Origin: Cytophagales bacterium
Lineage (GTDB): Bacteria > Bacteroidota > Bacteroidia > Cytophagales > Spirosomataceae
DNA length: 34,177 nucleotides
Assembly (NCBI GenBank): GCA_013298865.1
Contig: JAAFJL010000041.1
Coordinates: forward strand, 1 to 34,177
Direction of reading: 5' to 3'
The first letter of the stretch is position 1, and the number at the start of each line of letters is the position of its first letter. A program made the translations under genes and the position numbers. Shown here piece by piece: positions 31,109 to 34,177 of the stretch. The notes below the pieces were generated by a model that saw only the letters and a list, made by a program, of their open reading frames with translations, was not told the origin of the DNA and ran no database searches.

Positions 31109-31230
31109 GAGTTTTGAGCTATGAGTTTTGAGCTATGAGTTTTGAGTATTAATGACAAAAAATAGGCTTTATGAATACGTATGAAGCCTATTTCTCAAAA
31201 CTCAAAGCTCATAGCTCAAGGCTCATAGCT
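31109..31230. repeat. Tandem 14-mer folding into a long cruciform upstream of the oxidoreductase
   Basis: GAGTTTTGAGCTAT is repeated 2.7 times at 31109-31146. The right arm (31194-31230) carries the complementary words CTCAAAACTC, AGCTCATAGCTCA and GGCTCATAGCT. Between them is a perfect 10-bp stem AAATAGGCTT (31160-31169) with AAGCCTATTT (31184-31193). It lies between divergent genes, with the oxidoreductase ATG only 14 bases away. The 150 bases to the right, up to the transporter ATG, are AT-rich with no clear element apart from a TATAATTTTT stretch near 31304. Confidence 0.75.
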
Positions 31231-31381
31231 TATTAATTACAAATTTTCATAAAAATACATATAAAACATTATACGTAATCTGAAAATGTTTTTGTTTTTT
31301 TGGTATAATTTTTCGTAGTAAAAATTTAGTTAATCCAAGAAACACAATCAATTCACACAATCATTAAAGCCCTAATTCATT

Positions 31382-32605
31382 ATGAGTCAATCAATTAACA
31401 AATCAAGATTATTCAATGCAAGTTGTTTTGCTTTGATTACAACTGCATTTTCATTCAGTATTCGTGCGGGTATTTTACCACAGTTAGCCAGCGATTTTAA
31501 CCTGTCAGCAGAGCAATTAGGCTTCATTAATTCCATGTGGTTCTTAGGTTTTCCGATTGCCATGATTATCGGAGGTTTGGTTTACCATACTTTTGGACCT
31601 AAAAATATCATGATGGTAGCCTTTGTCTGTCATGCTTTGGGGATTATTTTGACTTTGTATCCTGGACTTCTCGGCGGTTATACAGGACTTTTGGTTTCGA
31701 CATTCTTAATCGGAATTGGAAATGGCTGTACCGAAGCTGCTTGTAATCCGATGATTGCTGACACATATCAAGGTGCTGAAATGAGTAAAATGCTAAACCG
31801 CTTCCATATGTGGTTTCCTGGGGGGATTGTTTTGGGAAGTTTAATCTCAAAGTTCATGACTGATGCTAATTTAGGATGGCAAGCACAAATCTGGGTAATT
31901 TTGATACCTACATTAATTTATGCTTATTTATTTTGGGGGCAAACGTTTCCAAAACCACAAACAGAGGGTGTTACTTCGGTAGGAAAGAACCTCCAAGCTA
32001 TGGCAACACCTTTGTATATTTTTATGTTTGCTTGTATGGCACTTACTGCCATTACAGAGTTTGGTCCGCAACAATGGACAGGCTTAATCATGAGTAAATC
32101 AGGAGCAAGCCCAATGATAATTTTAGCTTTGGTAACGGGCTTAATGGCAGTTATCAGATACTTTGCAGGTCCAATTGTTGAGAAATTTGATCAAACTGGA
32201 GTATTGCTTGGTTCGGCAGTTTTTGCAGTTATAGGTATCTATTTATTTAGTACCCAAACAGGAGGTATGACCTACGTTGCAGCTATTTTTTTTGCGATGG
32301 GTGTTGCTCTTTTCTGGCCCAATATGCTTGGATTTATTGCTGAAAAAGTGCCACTTTCTGGAGCATTAGGAATGTCCATTCTTGGAGGAGTCGGTATGTT
32401 TTCAAGTTCAATTTTCCAACCAATTATTGGTGGTTGGATTGATTCTGCCAAAGCCACACAAACTGCGGCAGGTTTAACAGGCGATGCCATGGAATTAGCC
32501 GCTGGGCAAAGTACATTGAGTACAATGGTGCTTTTCCCTGCTATTTTGATTGTAGCGTTTGCAGGTTTATATTTCTATATGCGTGGTCGTAAAGTAGCGG
32601 CTTAG
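31382..32605 (+). CDS. MFS transporter (sugar/nucleoside-type)
   Basis: A 407-residue inner-membrane protein with twelve membrane helices and the major-facilitator layout: N-terminal half to about 190, a loop of about 20 residues, then the C-terminal half. Characteristic phrases are 'FNLSAEQLGFINSMWFLGFPIAMIIGGLVYHTFGPK' (the A-motif-like loop) and IGNGCTEAACNPMIADTY in helix 4-5, the latter common in sugar transporters of Bacteroidota. The divergent Gfo/Idh/MocA oxidoreductase suggests a sugar or polyol substrate. A clean terminator follows at 32630-32670. Start is the ATG at 31382. Confidence 0.9.
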   Translation: MSQSINKSRLFNASCFALITTAFSFSIRAGILPQLASDFNLSAEQLGFINSMWFLGFPIAMIIGGLVYHTFGPKNIMMVAFVCHALGIILTLYPGLLGGYTGLLVSTFLIGIGNGCTEAACNPMIADTYQGAEMSKMLNRFHMWFPGGIVLGSLISKFMTDANLGWQAQIWVILIPTLIYAYLFWGQTFPKPQTEGVTSVGKNLQAMATPLYIFMFACMALTAITEFGPQQWTGLIMSKSGASPMIILALVTGLMAVIRYFAGPIVEKFDQTGVLLGSAVFAVIGIYLFSTQTGGMTYVAAIFFAMGVALFWPNMLGFIAEKVPLSGALGMSILGGVGMFSSSIFQPIIGGWIDSAKATQTAAGLTGDAMELAAGQSTLSTMVLFPAILIVAFAGLYFYMRGRKVAA

Positions 32606-32629
32606 TTTTCAAATATAGACTTTCTTATC

Positions 32630-32670
32630 AAAAACCTCACGAAATAAATTTGTGAGGTTTTTTGTTTTTT
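32630..32670 (+). terminator. Rho-independent terminator of the MFS gene
   Basis: An 11-bp stem, AAAAACCTCAC (32630-32640) with its complement (32652-32662), 11-base loop, followed by a T-rich run to 32670. It lies 25 bases past the stop codon. Confidence 0.85.
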
Positions 32671-32724
32671 TACTGAGAAAACAGATATTAGCAATTTATC
32701 TTTTTTAGAATTAGAAAGTACCTA

Positions 32725-32934
32725 TCACAGTATTCTCTGAAATTCAATCTCATCAATTTTTTCTAACCTTGCTACAACTTGCTCTTCAAAGTTCTTTCTG
32801 AATTCAACTTCAATAACACACTGATTGTCAAATTGTTGATTCTTTATTTTTCTCCCGACCAGCCACGGAAGAATCTCGTAAATTATATTCTTGCATTCTT
32901 TGGTCTGAAACAATTTCTTTAATAATTTGCTCAT
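32725..32934 (-). CDS. Small hypothetical protein
   Basis: A 69-residue protein (MSKLLKKLFQTKECKNIIYE, then 'ILPWLVGRKIKNQQFDNQCVIEVEFRKNFEEQVVARLEKIDEIEFQRIL'). It is basic at the N-terminus and acidic at the C-terminus, with no membrane helix. I do not recognise a family. The frame opens from a TTG at 32958; the ATG at 32934 is preferred. The adjacent gene on the right is divergent, with about 75 bases between start codons. Confidence 0.5.
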   Translation of the reverse strand: MSKLLKKLFQTKECKNIIYEILPWLVGRKIKNQQFDNQCVIEVEFRKNFEEQVVARLEKIDEIEFQRIL

Positions 32935-32944
32935 GAATCGGTTA

Positions 32945-32952
32945 TACCTTTG
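32945..32952 (+). promoter_or_regulatory. Predicted -7 element of the BspA-like gene
   Basis: TACCTTTG fits TAnnTTTG; predicted start near 32960, about 50 bases before the ATG. TTTG at 32926-32929 is closer than the usual -33 spacing, so this is tentative. Confidence 0.35.
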
Positions 32953-33010
32953 TAACAAGTTTGCATATCAGATAAATTTCTTCATTTATACGAAAATAAA
33001 TCTCAATCCC

Positions 33011-34177
33011 ATGAACAAAATACTGTTCTTTACCTTAATCTTCATTTTGAGTTCGCTTAAAATTACCGCCCAATATTCTATCACTCGTGGAGGAACAATC
33101 GCTGAAATTACTACGCCTGCAACGGGTGTGACTGCTGTAACTTCTTTGGGGGATGATAACTCAGTAGTAGAAAATACGGAAAGCATTTATAACAACATTG
33201 CTGACGAAAACCATAACCCATTTGATAATCAAGCAAAAGCGATAATGCCTACCAACAATTTCATCACTCGGTGGAATTTGGCGACGGCAGGTTCAGGTCT
33301 TACCCAAATAAGTTTTGGTGTAACTACGACAGGCACTGTCAACTACACTTGGAAACAAGTAGGCGGTGCAGGAGTTACTGGCTCAGGATCAATTAGTGGT
33401 AGTATAGCTGCTATTCCAGGCTTGCCCTCGGGAGCTACGATTGATTTGAGTATAGAACCCACCAACTTTCGAGCAATATCTATCTTCAACAGTACTGACA
33501 GGAGTCGCCTAATTGATGTTAAAGAGTGGGGAGGTGTTGCATGGACATCAATGGAATATGCTTTCTATGGCTGTGATAACTTGAATATCACAGCTATTGA
33601 TGTTCCAAACCTTGTTGGTGTTACAAATATGAGTTCTATGTTTTATTCATGTAATATCTTAAATGGTCCAGCAAACATCAATTCGTGGAATACAACAACC
33701 GTAACAGATATGAGTTATATGTTTACGTATGCCAGTGCCTTCAATCAAAATATTGGTTCATGGAATACCACAGCAGTAACAAATATGCGTTCCATGTTTT
33801 ATGGAGCCAGTGCTTTTAACCAAAATATTGGTTCATGGAATACTGTAACAGTGACTAATATGAGTGCGATGTTTTACAGAGCCAGTGCTTTCAATCAAAA
33901 TATTGGTTCATGGAATGTATCAGCTGTAAAAGATATGGCTTATATGTTTCATGAAGCTACTACTTTCAACCAAAATATTGGAGTTTGGAACACCTTAGCT
34001 GTAACCAATATGAGAGTTATGTTTTTGAATGCGAGTGCTTTTAACCAAGATGTTAGTTCATGGAATACATCAGCAGTAAAAGATATGAGTTGGATGTTTT
34101 TTGGAGCCAGTGCTTTCAATCAAAATATTGGAGCATGGAACACAACGGCAGTAACTGATATGAGTTATATGTTTTAT
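33011..34177 (+). CDS. Secreted BspA-like (DUF285) repeat surface protein, partial
   Basis: The frame is open from the ATG at 33011 to the right edge: 389 codons visible and the C-terminus outside. Residues 1-21 are a signal peptide ending KITAQ. About 200 residues of Gly/Thr/Ser-rich head follow (ITRWNLATAGSGL..). From about 201 on the sequence consists of 25-residue BspA-like leucine-rich-repeat units of consensus NTTAVTNMSYMFYGASAFNQ-NIGSW, where the M..MF and FNQ positions are invariant. Family knowledge: such proteins are surface adhesins or receptors; in Bacteroidota a C-terminal secretion signal usually follows the repeats, which would be beyond the window. The ligand is unknown. Confidence 0.88.
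   Translation, partial: MNKILFFTLIFILSSLKITAQYSITRGGTIAEITTPATGVTAVTSLGDDNSVVENTESIYNNIADENHNPFDNQAKAIMPTNNFITRWNLATAGSGLTQISFGVTTTGTVNYTWKQVGGAGVTGSGSISGSIAAIPGLPSGATIDLSIEPTNFRAISIFNSTDRSRLIDVKEWGGVAWTSMEYAFYGCDNLNITAIDVPNLVGVTNMSSMFYSCNILNGPANINSWNTTTVTDMSYMFTYASAFNQNIGSWNTTAVTNMRSMFYGASAFNQNIGSWNTVTVTNMSAMFYRASAFNQNIGSWNVSAVKDMAYMFHEATTFNQNIGVWNTLAVTNMRVMFLNASAFNQDVSSWNTSAVKDMSWMFFGASAFNQNIGAWNTTAVTDMSYMFY
33614..34177 (+). repeat. 75-bp tandem repeats in the BspA-like gene
   Basis: Exact 75-base period from 33689: units at 33689, 33764, 33839, 33914, 33989 and 34064, and a partial unit from 34139; a diverged unit precedes at 33614. The best conserved DNA is GCCAGTGCTTTCAATCAAAA and TTGGTTCATGGAAT. 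Confidence 0.9.

Noticed and set aside
33614..34177. Regular 75-bp repeats as CRISPR or satellite DNA
   Set aside because: They are in frame inside a coding region and encode BspA-like units of 25 residues.
1..34177. tRNA, rRNA or known small RNA genes
   Set aside because: I found no cloverleaf-like or rRNA-like sequence on either strand by reading; a covariance search was not possible.

Overview
The window looks like a chromosomal segment of a low-GC member of the Bacteroidota, probably order Cytophagales (a Spirosomataceae/Cytophagaceae-like genome). The reasons are the AT-rich spacers, the general absence of Shine-Dalgarno sequences, many TAnnTTTG-type -7 promoter elements, a 'reg_prop'/Y_Y_Y sensor kinase, a HTH_34/CreD envelope module, XisH/XisI proteins and BspA-like (DUF285) surface repeats. 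I see no rRNA, tRNA, CRISPR array, prophage or intact insertion sequence. All functions are inferred from sequence motifs; no database was searched.

Layout. 1-6020 (minus strand): a secreted protein with a C-terminal peptidase_S74 self-cleaving chaperone domain that runs off the left edge, a stand-alone LytTR regulator, and a LuxR-type response regulator with its large beta-propeller histidine kinase. 6076-9992: a bestrophin-like channel, a DmdC-type acyl-CoA dehydrogenase, and a divergent TauE/SafE exporter; the shared promoter region carries two matching palindromes. 10107-11861: DNA alkylation repair (methylguanine methyltransferase and AlkA-type glycosylase, divergent) and an orphan HicB-like protein. 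12013-15117: thymidylate synthase, a LytTR response regulator, a GNAT acetyltransferase and an Rpn-type nuclease. 15266-21642: an envelope/membrane block with a winged-helix regulator (HTH_34), four membrane proteins of unknown function, CreD and a DUF1361 protein. The same palindrome, ACTTTG-N5-CAAAGT, covers the start region of two of these genes. 21790-23515: diacylglycerol/undecaprenol kinase, a HigBA toxin-antitoxin pair and a Fur-family regulator. 23623-28879 (minus): an ABC exporter and late cobalamin assembly genes (cobC, cobS, cobT) with two small genes. 29025-29770: xisH/xisI. 29886-32605: a Gfo/Idh/MocA oxidoreductase divergent from an MFS transporter. The right edge holds a BspA-like secreted repeat protein, also cut off.

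The most unusual property is what lies between the genes. Nearly every spacer holds a large inverted repeat or an array of short reiterated words (for example four perfect ATGAGGT heptamers; a 26-bp arm pair with one mismatch between divergent repair genes; a 14-bp tandem folding back on itself just upstream of a start codon). Several are clearly not terminators, because they sit between divergent genes. At least three groups recur in the window: hairpins with a TGAG loop and covarying stems, a pair built on GCGAC/GTCGC-like stems followed by AAAACCA, and a pair built from CGAACATCGA words. There is also a 191-bp MITE-like element with perfect 24-bp terminal inverted repeats. These, with the two candidate operators and the XisH/XisI pair, are the parts I would look at first.
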